This document shows positions 25,682 through 34,501 of a DNA stretch of 64,000 nt, piece by piece. Source of the DNA: Verrucomicrobiota bacterium (lineage in GTDB: Bacteria > Verrucomicrobiota > Verrucomicrobiia > Opitutales > Opitutaceae); contig JAEZUE010000107.1 in NCBI GenBank assembly GCA_023443455.1, positions 62,001 through 126,000 on the forward strand, in the 5' to 3' direction. The notes under the pieces were generated by a model. The model did no database searches and was not told the DNA's origin. It worked only from the letters and a program-made list of their open reading frames with translations. How positions within the stretch are numbered: position 1 is the stretch's first letter; each line of letters begins with the position of its first letter. A program made the position numbers and the translations under genes.

Positions 25682-26626
25682 CTACCGCTTTCCGCCCCGC
25701 CAGACCTCGCGCACCACCGACTGCGGACGTCGGTTGGCCGTGAGGTAGGCCCGGCCGAGGTACTCGCCGATCACGCCGAGCATCACCAACTGCGCCCCGG
25801 AAAACACCAGCAACGCCGCCATGATCGATCCCCAGCCAAACGCCGGACCCTGATCGGTCAGGTAGAGATAGGCGACGCCGACGACACCGAGCACGCCCAA
25901 CACCCCGAGCGCGAGCCCGAGCAGGGTCGCCGCGCGCAGCGGCGCCACCGAGAAGCTGGTGAACATGTTCAGCCACAACCGGACGAGCCGCCGCAGGTTG
26001 TAGCCGCTCTGCCCTTCGGCCCGCGCCTTGTGGTCGACCTTGATCGCGACGACCGCGCGCGTGCTCTGCAAAATCAGACCGTCGATATACGGGTACGGCC
26101 CCTCGTAGCGCACGATCTCGTCGACGATGAATCGGCTCAGACACCGGAAACTCGAAAGGTACAGGCCCTTCGGCTTGTCGAGCAGCCAACCGGCCACCGC
26201 GTTGGTGAAACCGCTGCCGAGGTTGCGCCACGCCGCATGCTCCTTGACCGCATAGTCGCCGAAGACCACGTCGTGGCCCCCGGCCTGCGCCGCGGCCAGC
26301 AGCTTCGGCACCTCGCTCGGCGGGTTCTGGCCGTCGTCGTCCATCGTCACCACCCAGCACCCGCGGGTGTGGCGCAGACCGGTGAGCACCGCGTTGTGCT
26401 CGCCGAAATTGCGCGCGTGGCTCGCCACCGTCACCGGAACCGGACACGACTCCATGATCCGGCGACAGACTGCGAGCGTGCCGTCCGGGCTGCAGTCGTT
26501 CACCAGCACGATCTCGAGTCCGCCGTCGACGGGCAGCGCGGCCAGTTCGGCCACGACACGCTCGATGCTCTCCTCGCTGCGGTACAGCGGGATCACGACG
26601 GAAAGGGTGGGCACAGGGTCGGTCAT
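25682..26626 (-). CDS. Family 2 glycosyltransferase with two C-terminal membrane segments
   Basis: A 314-residue enzyme of the DPM1/ArnC-like branch, expected to move a sugar from a nucleotide donor to a polyprenyl phosphate. The GT-A parts are LSVVIPLYRSEESI, VLVNDCSPDGT and the DXD-like VVTMDDDGQNPPSEVP, then the acceptor region GYNLRRLVRLWLNMFTSFS. Two membrane segments follow (about 228-250 and 262-285). ATG 26626 was chosen as conserved sequence starts just after it. It belongs with the aminotransferase, epimerase and methyltransferase genes upstream on the same strand. Confidence 0.88.
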   Translation of the reverse strand: MTDPVPTLSVVIPLYRSEESIERVVAELAALPVDGGLEIVLVNDCSPDGTLAVCRRIMESCPVPVTVASHARNFGEHNAVLTGLRHTRGCWVVTMDDDGQNPPSEVPKLLAAAQAGGHDVVFGDYAVKEHAAWRNLGSGFTNAVAGWLLDKPKGLYLSSFRCLSRFIVDEIVRYEGPYPYIDGLILQSTRAVVAIKVDHKARAEGQSGYNLRRLVRLWLNMFTSFSVAPLRAATLLGLALGVLGVLGVVGVAYLYLTDQGPAFGWGSIMAALLVFSGAQLVMLGVIGEYLGRAYLTANRRPQSVVREVWRGGKR

Positions 26627-26687
26627 GGGGACGGCGGAGGATCGAGAAACGCCATGCGCAAGGCAAGCCGCGCGGTGCGCAAGCAAG

Positions 26688-26773
26688 GTAGGTCCATGTC
26701 TCCGACTGGACCGCCCGGTACCAGCCCGCGGGCAAGACAGAGCCCAGATGAACCGGTCACAGACCGGTCCTAC
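26688..26773. repeat. Paired-hairpin intergenic element, copy 1
   Basis: An 86-bp block opens with GTAGGTCC and closes with GGTCCTAC. Each end forms a hairpin on a GGTC/GACC inverted repeat (for example ACCGGTCACAGACCGGT). It separates the GT2 and aminotransferase genes. Confidence 0.6.
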
Positions 26774-26782
26774 TCAGGCCGC

Positions 26783-27910
26783 TCACCGTCGCCCGGCCTT
26801 GAACCACGCCTTCACCTCGGCCACGACCGTGCGCACATCGTCCTCGGTCAATGCCGGATGCACCGGCAGGCTGAGCACCTCGGCGCAGCAACGCTCGGCG
26901 ATCGCCAAGGCCGCCGGGTCCGCCGGCGCCCACGACGCAAAGGCGGGCTGATGATGGAGCGGCACCGGGTACAGCGCCTGCGCGACGATCCCTCGCCCTT
27001 CCAGCCAAAGGCGCAGCTTCTCCCGGCCCGGCGTGCGGACCGCGTACTGATGAAAAACCGACACAGCCGACTTCGGCGAGGGCGGCAACGCCAACGGCAG
27101 CCCCGCGAGTTCCTCCCGATAAAGCGCCGCGAGCGCTCGGCGGCGTGCGTTCTCCGCATCGAGCCGCCGCAGGCGCACCCGCAGCACCGCCGCCTGGATC
27201 TCGTCGAGCCGGCTATTGCGGCCACCGTCGCCGCTGCTCACATAACGTTCCCGCCAACCGTACTGGCGAAGCAACTGCACCCGCGCGGCCACGAGCGGAT
27301 CGTTCGTCGCGACCGCCCCCCCGTCGCCCAGTGCGGCGAGATTCTTCGTCGGATAGAAACTGAACGCGGCGGCATGGCCCCAGGTGCCCACCTTGCGATC
27401 CAGGACCGCGGCTCCGTGCGCCTGCGCGCAGTCCTCGACGACCTGCAGACCGTGTTTGTCGGCCACCGCCTTGATCGCTGCCATCGCACAGGGTTGCCCG
27501 TAGAGATGCACCGGCACGACCGCGCGCACTCCCGCCGCGTCCGGAGACACGAGCAACTGGCGCAGCTTGTCCGGGCAGAGCGTCATCGTCTCCCGGTCGA
27601 CATCGCAGAACACCGGCACCGCGCCGATCGCCACGATCGCCGCCGCGGTCGCGGACACGGTGTTGGCCGGCACCACCACCCCGTCGCCCGACTTCACCCC
27701 GACTGCGCGCAGCGCCAACTCGATCGCATCGGTTCCGTTGGCCACGGTGCAACAAAAGGCGACACCCAGCCACGCGGCGAACTCGCGTTCGAACGCAACG
27801 ACCTCGGGCCCGAGGATGTAGCGACCGCTCTCGATCACGCGGGCGATGGCCGCGCGCACCTCGTCGGCGCAGGCGGCCAGATTGGCTTTGGGGTCGGCGT
27901 TCGTGATCAT
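26783..27910 (-). CDS. DegT/DnrJ/EryC1/StrS sugar aminotransferase
   Basis: A 375-residue PLP enzyme of the type that adds an amino group to a keto-sugar nucleotide. The PLP lysine is K189 in SFYPTKNLAALGDGGA; upstream are ANGTDAIELALRA (phosphate site), VVEDCAQAHGA (Asp160 for the pyridine nitrogen) and VPVHLYGQ. All expected catalytic residues are seen. The start is ATG 27910. Together with the epimerase, methyltransferase and GT2 genes it suggests synthesis of an unusual amino sugar for a surface glycan. Paired-hairpin repeats flank it on both sides. Confidence 0.9.
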   Translation of the reverse strand: MITNADPKANLAACADEVRAAIARVIESGRYILGPEVVAFEREFAAWLGVAFCCTVANGTDAIELALRAVGVKSGDGVVVPANTVSATAAAIVAIGAVPVFCDVDRETMTLCPDKLRQLLVSPDAAGVRAVVPVHLYGQPCAMAAIKAVADKHGLQVVEDCAQAHGAAVLDRKVGTWGHAAAFSFYPTKNLAALGDGGAVATNDPLVAARVQLLRQYGWRERYVSSGDGGRNSRLDEIQAAVLRVRLRRLDAENARRRALAALYREELAGLPLALPPSPKSAVSVFHQYAVRTPGREKLRLWLEGRGIVAQALYPVPLHHQPAFASWAPADPAALAIAERCCAEVLSLPVHPALTEDDVRTVVAEVKAWFKAGRR

Positions 27911-27944
27911 GGGAGGAAATCGGTTCCGGTTCTAACCGGCGTGG

Positions 27945-28029
27945 GTAGGACCGGTCTGTGACCGGTTCCTCGGGTCCGGGTGCGAGGAGAGATTTGAGTC
28001 CAGATGGTCCGGTCGGAGACCGGACCTAC
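27945..28029. repeat. Paired-hairpin intergenic element, copy 2
   Basis: An 85-bp block opens with GTAGGACC and closes with GGACCTAC. Left hairpin ACCGGTCTGTGACCGGT, right hairpin GGTCCGGTCGGAGACCGGAC. It lies between the aminotransferase and epimerase genes; size and ends match copy 1. Confidence 0.65.
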
Positions 28030-28053
28030 TTGGTGCGGCCAGGCGCTTGGCGT

Positions 28054-29061
28054 TCACAGATAGTGTTTCAGCTCCTTGCGGTAGAAGGCCAGCGTGCGGC
28101 GCAGCGCGGTCGGCAATGCCGTGCGCGGCGTCCAGCCGAGCGTGTCGCGGATGAGCGACCAGTCCGCGTAGTAGTCGCCGATGTCGATCTTCTTCCGCTC
28201 GGTGGGAAACTCGCGGACGATCGCGCTCCCCAAGCCGTTCGCCTCGACCATCAACCGCGCGAGTTCGGCCAGCGAAACGCGCTCGCGCCCGCCGAGATTG
28301 AAGACCTTTCCCGCCGCCGCCGGATGCGTCGCGGCAAGCAGCAGCGCCTCCACGCAATCGTCGACGTAGGTGAAGTCGCGCAACTGTGCCCCGCCCCAGA
28401 CCTCGATCGGCTTGCCCTCGAGCAACTGGCGCACCCAGACGCCGAGGAAGGTCTGGCGGGCGTCCTTCACCCGCATGCGCGGGCCGATGGTGTTGGTGAG
28501 CCGCAGCACGCAGGTGCGCAGGCCGTGCACCTGGTGGTAGAGCGTGTGGTACCACTCGCCCGCGCACTTGTTGATGCCGTTCACGTCGACGGGCCGGATG
28601 GGGTGCTTCTCGTCGACGGGCAGGTAGTCGGGCTTGCCGTAGATTTGGCGCGTGCTGGCGAAGACGACCGTGAGGCCGGGGTTGTGCTGGCGGCAGGCCT
28701 CGAGGATCGAGAGCTGGGCCCGGCAGTTGATCTCGAGGTCCGTCTCCGGATCGTGGATCGAGTCGAGGTGGCTGGTCTGCCCGGCGAGATTGAAGAGGAT
28801 GTCGCGGTCCTTGAGCAGCACCGGCAGCACATGGCGGTCGCGCACGTCGGCGAGGTTGACCGTCACCGCGTCCGCGATGCCGTGCAGATTGCGCAGGTTG
28901 CCGCCGTATTCGGGGATCAGACTGTCGACGACCAGCACGTCGGCGCCCGCCCGGACCAGCGCCCGGGCGAGGTTCGACCCGATGAAGCCGAGACCTCCGG
29001 TGATCAGCACACGTTTGCCGGCGAAGGATCCGTCCGTGTCGGGTTTTCGGGGGCGTGCCAT
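28054..29061 (-). CDS. NAD-dependent sugar epimerase/dehydratase (extended SDR)
   Basis: A 335-residue Rossmann enzyme acting on a nucleotide sugar. The NAD site is VLITGGLGFIGSNLARAL (GxxGxxG, about 18-35), with ADVRD and NLAGQTSHLDS further on. The active-site Ser/Thr region is VFASTRQIYG. Where the family's Tyr-x3-Lys normally stands the sequence is VDVNGINKCAGEWY, so the Lys is kept and the Tyr position is Asn. Either another residue takes over or the enzyme works differently. The C-terminal part has GKVFNLGGRERVSLAEL, typical of the family. Start ATG 29061. Confidence 0.85.
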   Translation of the reverse strand: MARPRKPDTDGSFAGKRVLITGGLGFIGSNLARALVRAGADVLVVDSLIPEYGGNLRNLHGIADAVTVNLADVRDRHVLPVLLKDRDILFNLAGQTSHLDSIHDPETDLEINCRAQLSILEACRQHNPGLTVVFASTRQIYGKPDYLPVDEKHPIRPVDVNGINKCAGEWYHTLYHQVHGLRTCVLRLTNTIGPRMRVKDARQTFLGVWVRQLLEGKPIEVWGGAQLRDFTYVDDCVEALLLAATHPAAAGKVFNLGGRERVSLAELARLMVEANGLGSAIVREFPTERKKIDIGDYYADWSLIRDTLGWTPRTALPTALRRTLAFYRKELKHYL

Positions 29062-29109
29062 GGCCGGAAGGATTCGCGGCGAAACGGCGGATTCAACCGC
29101 GAAACGGCC

Positions 29110-29856
29110 TCATCCCCCAACGGGTTTTGCCTTACGGGCCGCTACGAGCACCGACACACCACACGGGAAGCGCCCGCCCAAATTCAGCCACCAACGCTCG
29201 ACCGCCATCATCACGCGCATCGGGCCAACGATCCACCACGGGTAGTCGCCCACATCGCTGCCGCGCGGAGCCGGCAGCAATCGGCGCCGCACCCAAACCA
29301 GCGGCAGCGGCAAGAAGTTCCAATTGGTCACGTACACCGGATCGAGATCGGCCGCGCGCAACATTTTCGCCAGTTCTCTCCGGCCGAATCGGCGACGCCC
29401 CCCGACGCTGACATCATGATACGAGAACAGCCAAGCGTGTGCCGGTTCGTTCACCACCAACACCCCTCCGGGCCGCAGACAACGCGCCGCTTCCCGGTAC
29501 GCCGGCACGGGATCCTCGAACTGATAAACGACATCGACACAGGTGATCGCGTCGAAGCTCGCGTCGGCATACGGCAACGCGAGCACCGAGCCCTGATCGA
29601 TGGGACACCCCGTGCGCTCCCGCGCGAGCTCCACGGCGAAGGCCGAAAACTCCACCCCGGTCAATCGAAGGCCGGGCATCCAGCCGGCGAACCGCCGCAA
29701 AAGACCACCGGTACCGCAACCCGCATCGAGCAACTCCCCATCGGGTCGCACGCCTGCCCGCACCAACGCCCGCCGCACGTTCGCATGCAACGTGGCGTAA
29801 TGCCAAAGCGTGTCCTCGCAGGCGGCCATTCGCCGATGTTCCTCGGGGTTCATCAT
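29110..29856 (-). CDS. Class I SAM-dependent methyltransferase
   Basis: A 248-residue methyltransferase. Motif I is LLDAGCGTGGLLRRFA, followed by LTGVEFSAFAVELARER (acidic residue of motif II), LPYADASFDAITCVDVVYQFEDP (motif IV) and LRPGGVLVVNEP (motif VI). The substrate is unknown; position with sugar genes suggests a sugar or glycan. The start is the ATG pair 29856/29853, 48 bp upstream of which no conserved sequence occurs. The gene leads a minus-strand group of five and is divergent from the large membrane protein gene (128 bp between starts). Confidence 0.85.
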   Translation of the reverse strand: MMNPEEHRRMAACEDTLWHYATLHANVRRALVRAGVRPDGELLDAGCGTGGLLRRFAGWMPGLRLTGVEFSAFAVELARERTGCPIDQGSVLALPYADASFDAITCVDVVYQFEDPVPAYREAARCLRPGGVLVVNEPAHAWLFSYHDVSVGGRRRFGRRELAKMLRAADLDPVYVTNWNFLPLPLVWVRRRLLPAPRGSDVGDYPWWIVGPMRVMMAVERWWLNLGGRFPCGVSVLVAARKAKPVGG

Positions 29857-29983
29857 CGCCGCAACCCGACCAAGGGCCCGTGCCGCTGTCAACGCATGCC
29901 GCCGAATCGGGGCGGATACGCACCACAGTTCGATCTTGCTTCGTACAGCCCCGCCGCCGCTTCTTGGCGCGGTCTCCTTCGGC

Positions 29984-32161
29984 ATGCCCCCCACCGCACG
30001 AAACCTGTTCCACCGTTGCGCACTCCCGCTGCTCGTCACTGCGGTCGCCGCGCTGATATGGGTCGGCTACACCGACCGTTGGTCAACCGAGGCGTGGCAG
30101 ACACCCGAGGACTCCAGCGGCGATCCCTGCGAAATCCTCGCCCGCGTGCGCATCGCGATGGACGACCCGTGTCAGGCTCTGCTCGGGTTTCCCCACGTCG
30201 AACGCCTCGCCGCCCCCTTCGGCGCCGACTGGTCGCGCTACCCTGTCGGCGACGCGCCCACCTTCGCGCTCGCTGGACTGCTCGGCCGAATCGTCGGCCC
30301 CTTTGCGGCGGTCAACCTGCTTGGCTGCGCGCTCATCGCCGGGGCCGCATTGTCGTTTTTCCTCAACGCGCGCCACCTGCGTTGGCGCCCGGAATGGGCC
30401 GCCTGCGGCGCACTGCTCTTCGCCTTCAGCAACTACCACCTGCGCTGGCTCGTCACCCTCAGCTTCGCGCAGACCTGGACCCTGCCGCCGCTGCTGCTGC
30501 TCTGCGCCGGCGCCGCACGGCCGGCACCCGCCCTCCCGCTCCGGCGGCGCACGCTCGCGCTCGCCGCCGGCATCGGACTGTGGCTCGGGCTGGGCAACCC
30601 GTACTTCATCTTCTTCGCCGGCTGTGTGATCGGCGGCACCGTGCTGCTCAACCGCCTGCGGCGTGCCCCGTGGCGCCGGCTCGCGCCGCTCGCGCTGCTC
30701 TGCGTCACCATGGGGCTGACACTCGTCGCGAGCCACCGCGGATTCTTCGCCGCGAAACTCGCCGGCACCGCCGCGGCCGACCAGTTCGACCGCAGCTACG
30801 CCGGGGCCGAGCTCTACGCCCTCAAGCCGATCGACCTGTTCATGCCGCCGACCGACCACCGCAGCCACCTCCTGCGCGACCTCGGCCGGATCTACGTCTC
30901 GGATACTCCGCTCCGGGGCGAACCCTTCTACAACTATCTCGGTGTCGTCGGCGCCGCCGGCCTGCTCTGGCTGCTGTGGGCGGCGTTGCGGCACGTCGCC
31001 CGGCCCCGCCAGGGCTGCCGCGCACCGGACGCCGCCCTCGGGGCACTCTGGTGCCTGGGCATCGCCACCGTCGGCGGCGGCACCGCGGCGCTCGCACTCG
31101 CCGGCATCGACTGGTTCCGCGCCAGCAACCGCATCAGCGTCTTCATCGCGCTCTGGGCCCTGCTTTTCCTGTTCGGGCAATTGCATCGCCGCACCCGCCG
31201 CTGGCCGCGCGCGGTCACAGTGCCGCTCGCCGCCGCGATCGGCATCGGCGGCTGGTTCGAGCAGACGCCCTGGTTCGACTTCCCCGCGGCGCGCGCCCAA
31301 GCCGCCGAACGCCTCGCCGCCGATGCGGCGACAGTCGCCGCGCTCGAAGACGCGGCCGGGGCCGATGCGATGCTCTTCCAACTGCCGTTCGTGCCCTTTC
31401 CCGAGGCGGGCCGGACGAACCGCATGGTCGACTACGAGCACTTCCGCCCGTTCCTCGCCTCGGAGTCGTTGAAACTTTCATACGGTGGCCTCGCCGGTCT
31501 GCCCGCGACCAATTGGTACGCCGCCACCGCCCGCCTGACCCCGGCCGATCTGGTCGCGCGCCTCCAGGCCGCCGGCTTCTCGGTGCTCTGGATCGACCGG
31601 CGCGCCTATGCCGACGACGGCGCCGCGCTGCTCGGCCGGCTCCGCGCGCTCGGCCTCGCCGAGATCCCCACCGCCCGCGCCGGCGAGATCGCCGCTTTCG
31701 GGCTGACGCCGGCCGCCCTCCCGGCGTCGCCGGATCTCGAAGACACCCGCATCCTGCCGCCCTGGAATCCGTTCGCGCCCGACCCGCCCGGCGGCGCGCC
31801 TTGGCTGCTCGATCTCGGCGGTTGGTCGCCCCCCGAACGCAGCGCCGAACGCATTTGGCGCTGGGCGCGGCGCGAGGCCTCGCTCGGCCTCGACTGGCGG
31901 GGAGCCACGACCGAAGGGGAACTGCGTTTCGCCGTGACCAGCGTCGCCGACGCGACCCTCATCCTCGAGGTCGACGACCGGGAGCTCGCGCGGATCGAAG
32001 TCGTCGGGGGCCGGCGACACGAGATACGCCTCGCCTGCCCGCTCCGCCCCGGCATGCAGCGGATCCGTTTCCTCTACCCGGGCCGGCTCCGGCGCATGGG
32101 GCGCGACTCCCGGCAGATCGGGTTCATGGTCGAGGCTCCCGTCGGCGTGCCCCGCCCGTAG
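29984..32161 (+). CDS. Large multi-pass membrane protein (possible GT-C-type glycosyltransferase)
   Basis: A 725-residue protein from ATG 29984. About ten hydrophobic segments occupy residues 10-480 (LLVTAVAALIWVGY, VNLLGCALIAGAALSFF, LALAAGIGLWLGLG, YFIFFAGCVIGGTVLL and others); the last 250 residues form an extracytoplasmic part with a final beta-sandwich-like region. After the first membrane segment comes a stretch with TPEDSSGDPCEILARVRIAMDDP, whose acidic residues are in the place of the catalytic Asp of GT-C transferases. This is a weak resemblance. The gene is divergent from the sugar cluster, so work on the same glycan is plausible. Confidence 0.65.
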   Translation: MPPTARNLFHRCALPLLVTAVAALIWVGYTDRWSTEAWQTPEDSSGDPCEILARVRIAMDDPCQALLGFPHVERLAAPFGADWSRYPVGDAPTFALAGLLGRIVGPFAAVNLLGCALIAGAALSFFLNARHLRWRPEWAACGALLFAFSNYHLRWLVTLSFAQTWTLPPLLLLCAGAARPAPALPLRRRTLALAAGIGLWLGLGNPYFIFFAGCVIGGTVLLNRLRRAPWRRLAPLALLCVTMGLTLVASHRGFFAAKLAGTAAADQFDRSYAGAELYALKPIDLFMPPTDHRSHLLRDLGRIYVSDTPLRGEPFYNYLGVVGAAGLLWLLWAALRHVARPRQGCRAPDAALGALWCLGIATVGGGTAALALAGIDWFRASNRISVFIALWALLFLFGQLHRRTRRWPRAVTVPLAAAIGIGGWFEQTPWFDFPAARAQAAERLAADAATVAALEDAAGADAMLFQLPFVPFPEAGRTNRMVDYEHFRPFLASESLKLSYGGLAGLPATNWYAATARLTPADLVARLQAAGFSVLWIDRRAYADDGAALLGRLRALGLAEIPTARAGEIAAFGLTPAALPASPDLEDTRILPPWNPFAPDPPGGAPWLLDLGGWSPPERSAERIWRWARREASLGLDWRGATTEGELRFAVTSVADATLILEVDDRELARIEVVGGRRHEIRLACPLRPGMQRIRFLYPGRLRRMGRDSRQIGFMVEAPVGVPRP

Positions 32162-32180
32162 CCGCCGCGGCGGCCACGGT

Positions 32181-33059
32181 TCACCACTCGCCGTCGGCCG
32201 GCAGGGCCTTCCCCGTATCCTTGAGCTCGACACCGCTGATGCCCCGCCGCGCCGACTCCATGAGCAGGTGGGCGAGCTTCTGCGCGGCGGCCTTGGGCGG
32301 CAGGCCCTCGGCGCGGATGTTCGACACGCAGTTGCGGTCGGCGTCGGTGCAGGCCGCACGCGGCATGAACGTGAAATAGGCGCCGAGACTGTCGGGCGAA
32401 CCCAGGCCCGGGCGCTCGCCGAGCAGCATGAGCGAATGCCGGGCGCCGAGGATCTCGCCGATCTCGTCCTGCAGCTTCACCCGGCCGAACGGGACAATGA
32501 AGATCGGATACAGGCTCCAGTTGGCGGCCCGGAGCAGCGGCACCAGATGCGTGAGCACGGCCCCGCTCTGCCGCTCCGCCGCGAGGGAGGAAAGCCCGTC
32601 GGAGACGATGATCACCAGGTCCCGCGCGCCCCAGAGCGAGCGGCGCGCCACCAGCGCGGCGCGCATCTCGGGGTGGAGGCAACGGCCGAGGTCGGGGCGC
32701 ACCAGATAGGTGCGCCGGTCGGCGGCGGCGGTGTCGACCCGCACGCTGTCGAGTCCGGCGCGGCCCAGGGCGGCACCGAGCGAATCGGCGTGGAACTCCA
32801 TCTGCACGGCATCGCGGGCACGGGCATGCGAGAGCCGGAAATCGAGCATCGAGTCGGTGCGCACGCTGCCGCCGGCCCGCCCGAGCGCGATGCGCGCGCT
32901 GGTGAAGCGCCGGAGCGGTTCCCAGGGATCGGCGGCGGTGGGCTCGCCGGTGGCCGGGCGAACGTTGCGGCCACCCGGCGGGGCGCGATCGCCCTCCGGG
33001 CCCGACAGGGTTCGGGTGATCGAGGCGGGGCGGGCCGAGGGGGTCTCAAGCGAGGGCAT
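32181..33059 (-). CDS. eutC: Ethanolamine ammonia-lyase small subunit
   Basis: A 292-residue light chain of the B12-dependent enzyme that converts ethanolamine to acetaldehyde and ammonia. Family segments: ARIALGRAGGSVRTDSMLDFRLSHARARDAV, LVIIVSDGLSSLAAE, GARHSLMLLGERPGLGSPDSLGAYFTFMPR and DADRNCVSNIRAEGL. The first ~50 residues are Pro-rich and variable. Its start overlaps the end of eutB by 14 bp, so the two subunits are translated together. It ends 19 bp from the stop of the convergent membrane-protein gene. Confidence 0.95.
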   Translation of the reverse strand: MPSLETPSARPASITRTLSGPEGDRAPPGGRNVRPATGEPTAADPWEPLRRFTSARIALGRAGGSVRTDSMLDFRLSHARARDAVQMEFHADSLGAALGRAGLDSVRVDTAAADRRTYLVRPDLGRCLHPEMRAALVARRSLWGARDLVIIVSDGLSSLAAERQSGAVLTHLVPLLRAANWSLYPIFIVPFGRVKLQDEIGEILGARHSLMLLGERPGLGSPDSLGAYFTFMPRAACTDADRNCVSNIRAEGLPPKAAAQKLAHLLMESARRGISGVELKDTGKALPADGEW

Positions 33060-34437
33060 GGTCGATCAGGGTGTGGTGGGAGCCGATGGGGAGCAGGCGG
33101 TCGCCGCCCGCGACGATGCGCATCTTTTCCAGCCAGGCCTCGAATTCCGGGGCGGGCTTGAGTCCGAGCGCCTGCCGCAGGTAGTGGCTGTCGTGGAACG
33201 AGGTCGACTGGTAGCCGAGCATGATGTCGTCGGCCCCGGGGATGCCCATGATGTAGTTGCAGCCGGCGACGCCGAGCAGGGTCATGAGCGTATCCATGTC
33301 GTCCTGGTCGGCTTCGGCGTGGTTGGTGTAACAGACGTCGCAGCCCATGGGCACGCCGAGCAGCTTGCCGCAGAAATGGTCCTCGAGCCCGGCGCGGATG
33401 ATCTGCTTCCCGTCGTAGAGGTATTCGGGCCCGATGAAGCCCACGACGGTGTTGACCAGCAGCGGCGCGAAGCGGCGGGCGACCGCGTAGGCGCGCGCCT
33501 CGCAGGTCTGCTGGTCGACGCCGTGGTGCGCACCGGCGGAGAGCGCCGAGCCCTGCCCGGTCTCGAAGTACATCACGTTGTTGCCCACGGTGCCGCGGTT
33601 GAGCGAAAGCGCCGCCTCGCGCGCCTCGGCCAGCAGGGCGAGGTTCACCCCGAAGCTGCGGTTCGCCGCCTCGGTGCCGGCGATCGACTGGAAGACGAGG
33701 TCGACCGGCGCTCCGCGGCGCATCGCCTCCAACTGCGTGGTGACGTGGGCGAGGATGCAGGACTGGGTGGGGATCGAGTAGCGCTGGATGAGCTCGTCGA
33801 TGAGCTTCAACAACGTCTCCACCGCGGGCACGCTGTCGGAGGCGGGATTGATGCCGATGACGGCATCGCCGCAGCCGTAGAGCAGGCCGTCGACGATGGA
33901 GGCGGCGATGCCCTTCGCGTCGTCGGTGGGATGGTTCGGCTGCAGGCGCACCGCCAGCCGCCCGGGCAGGCCGATCGTGTCGCGGAACGCGGTGACGACG
34001 CGGCACTTCTTCGCGACGAGGATCAGGTCCTGGTTGCCCATGAGCTTCGAGACCGCGGCGACCATCTCCGGGGTGAGACCGGGCACGAGTGCGCGCAGCA
34101 CATGCTCGTCGGTCTCGTAGCGCAGCAACCATTCGCGGAAGCCGCCGACGGTGAGGCCGGCGACCGGCGCGAAGGCGTGCCGGTCGTGTGTATCCACGAT
34201 CAGGCGCGTGACTTCGTCGGTCTCGTACGGGACGAGCTGCTCCTCGAGGAACCGGGCCAGGGGCACCTCGGCCAGGCAGAGCTGCGCGGCCACGCGTTCC
34301 TCGGCGGAGGCCGCGGCCAGGCCGGCGAGCTCGTCGCCCGAACGGCGGGGGGTCGCCTTCGCCATCAGTTCGCGCAACGAGCCGAAATCGTAGCGGAGCC
34401 CTCCGGAGTTGAGCGACCATTGGTGGCGATTGGACAT
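33046..34437 (-). CDS. eutB: Ethanolamine ammonia-lyase large subunit
   Basis: A 463-residue heavy chain with the TIM barrel that binds ethanolamine and adenosylcobalamin. Segments characteristic of EutB include LGINPASDSVPAVETLLKL, SFGVNLALLAEAREAAL, YFETGQGSALSAGAHHGVDQQTCEARAY and GVPMGCDVCYTNHAEADQDDMD. Length equals other EutB. The gene lies 64 bp behind dctM in an apparent dctPQM-eutBC operon. The reactivating factor EutA, the acetaldehyde dehydrogenase, and any microcompartment shell gene are missing from the window, so acetaldehyde would have to be handled by enzymes elsewhere. Confidence 0.97.
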   Translation of the reverse strand: MSNRHQWSLNSGGLRYDFGSLRELMAKATPRRSGDELAGLAAASAEERVAAQLCLAEVPLARFLEEQLVPYETDEVTRLIVDTHDRHAFAPVAGLTVGGFREWLLRYETDEHVLRALVPGLTPEMVAAVSKLMGNQDLILVAKKCRVVTAFRDTIGLPGRLAVRLQPNHPTDDAKGIAASIVDGLLYGCGDAVIGINPASDSVPAVETLLKLIDELIQRYSIPTQSCILAHVTTQLEAMRRGAPVDLVFQSIAGTEAANRSFGVNLALLAEAREAALSLNRGTVGNNVMYFETGQGSALSAGAHHGVDQQTCEARAYAVARRFAPLLVNTVVGFIGPEYLYDGKQIIRAGLEDHFCGKLLGVPMGCDVCYTNHAEADQDDMDTLMTLLGVAGCNYIMGIPGADDIMLGYQSTSFHDSHYLRQALGLKPAPEFEAWLEKMRIVAGGDRLLPIGSHHTLIDHALA

Positions 34438-34501
34438 GGGACGAGGCGCGACGCGCGGGAAGTGGGAGCGGGATTGCGGGCGGTTCGGAGTGGCCGTGGG
34501 C

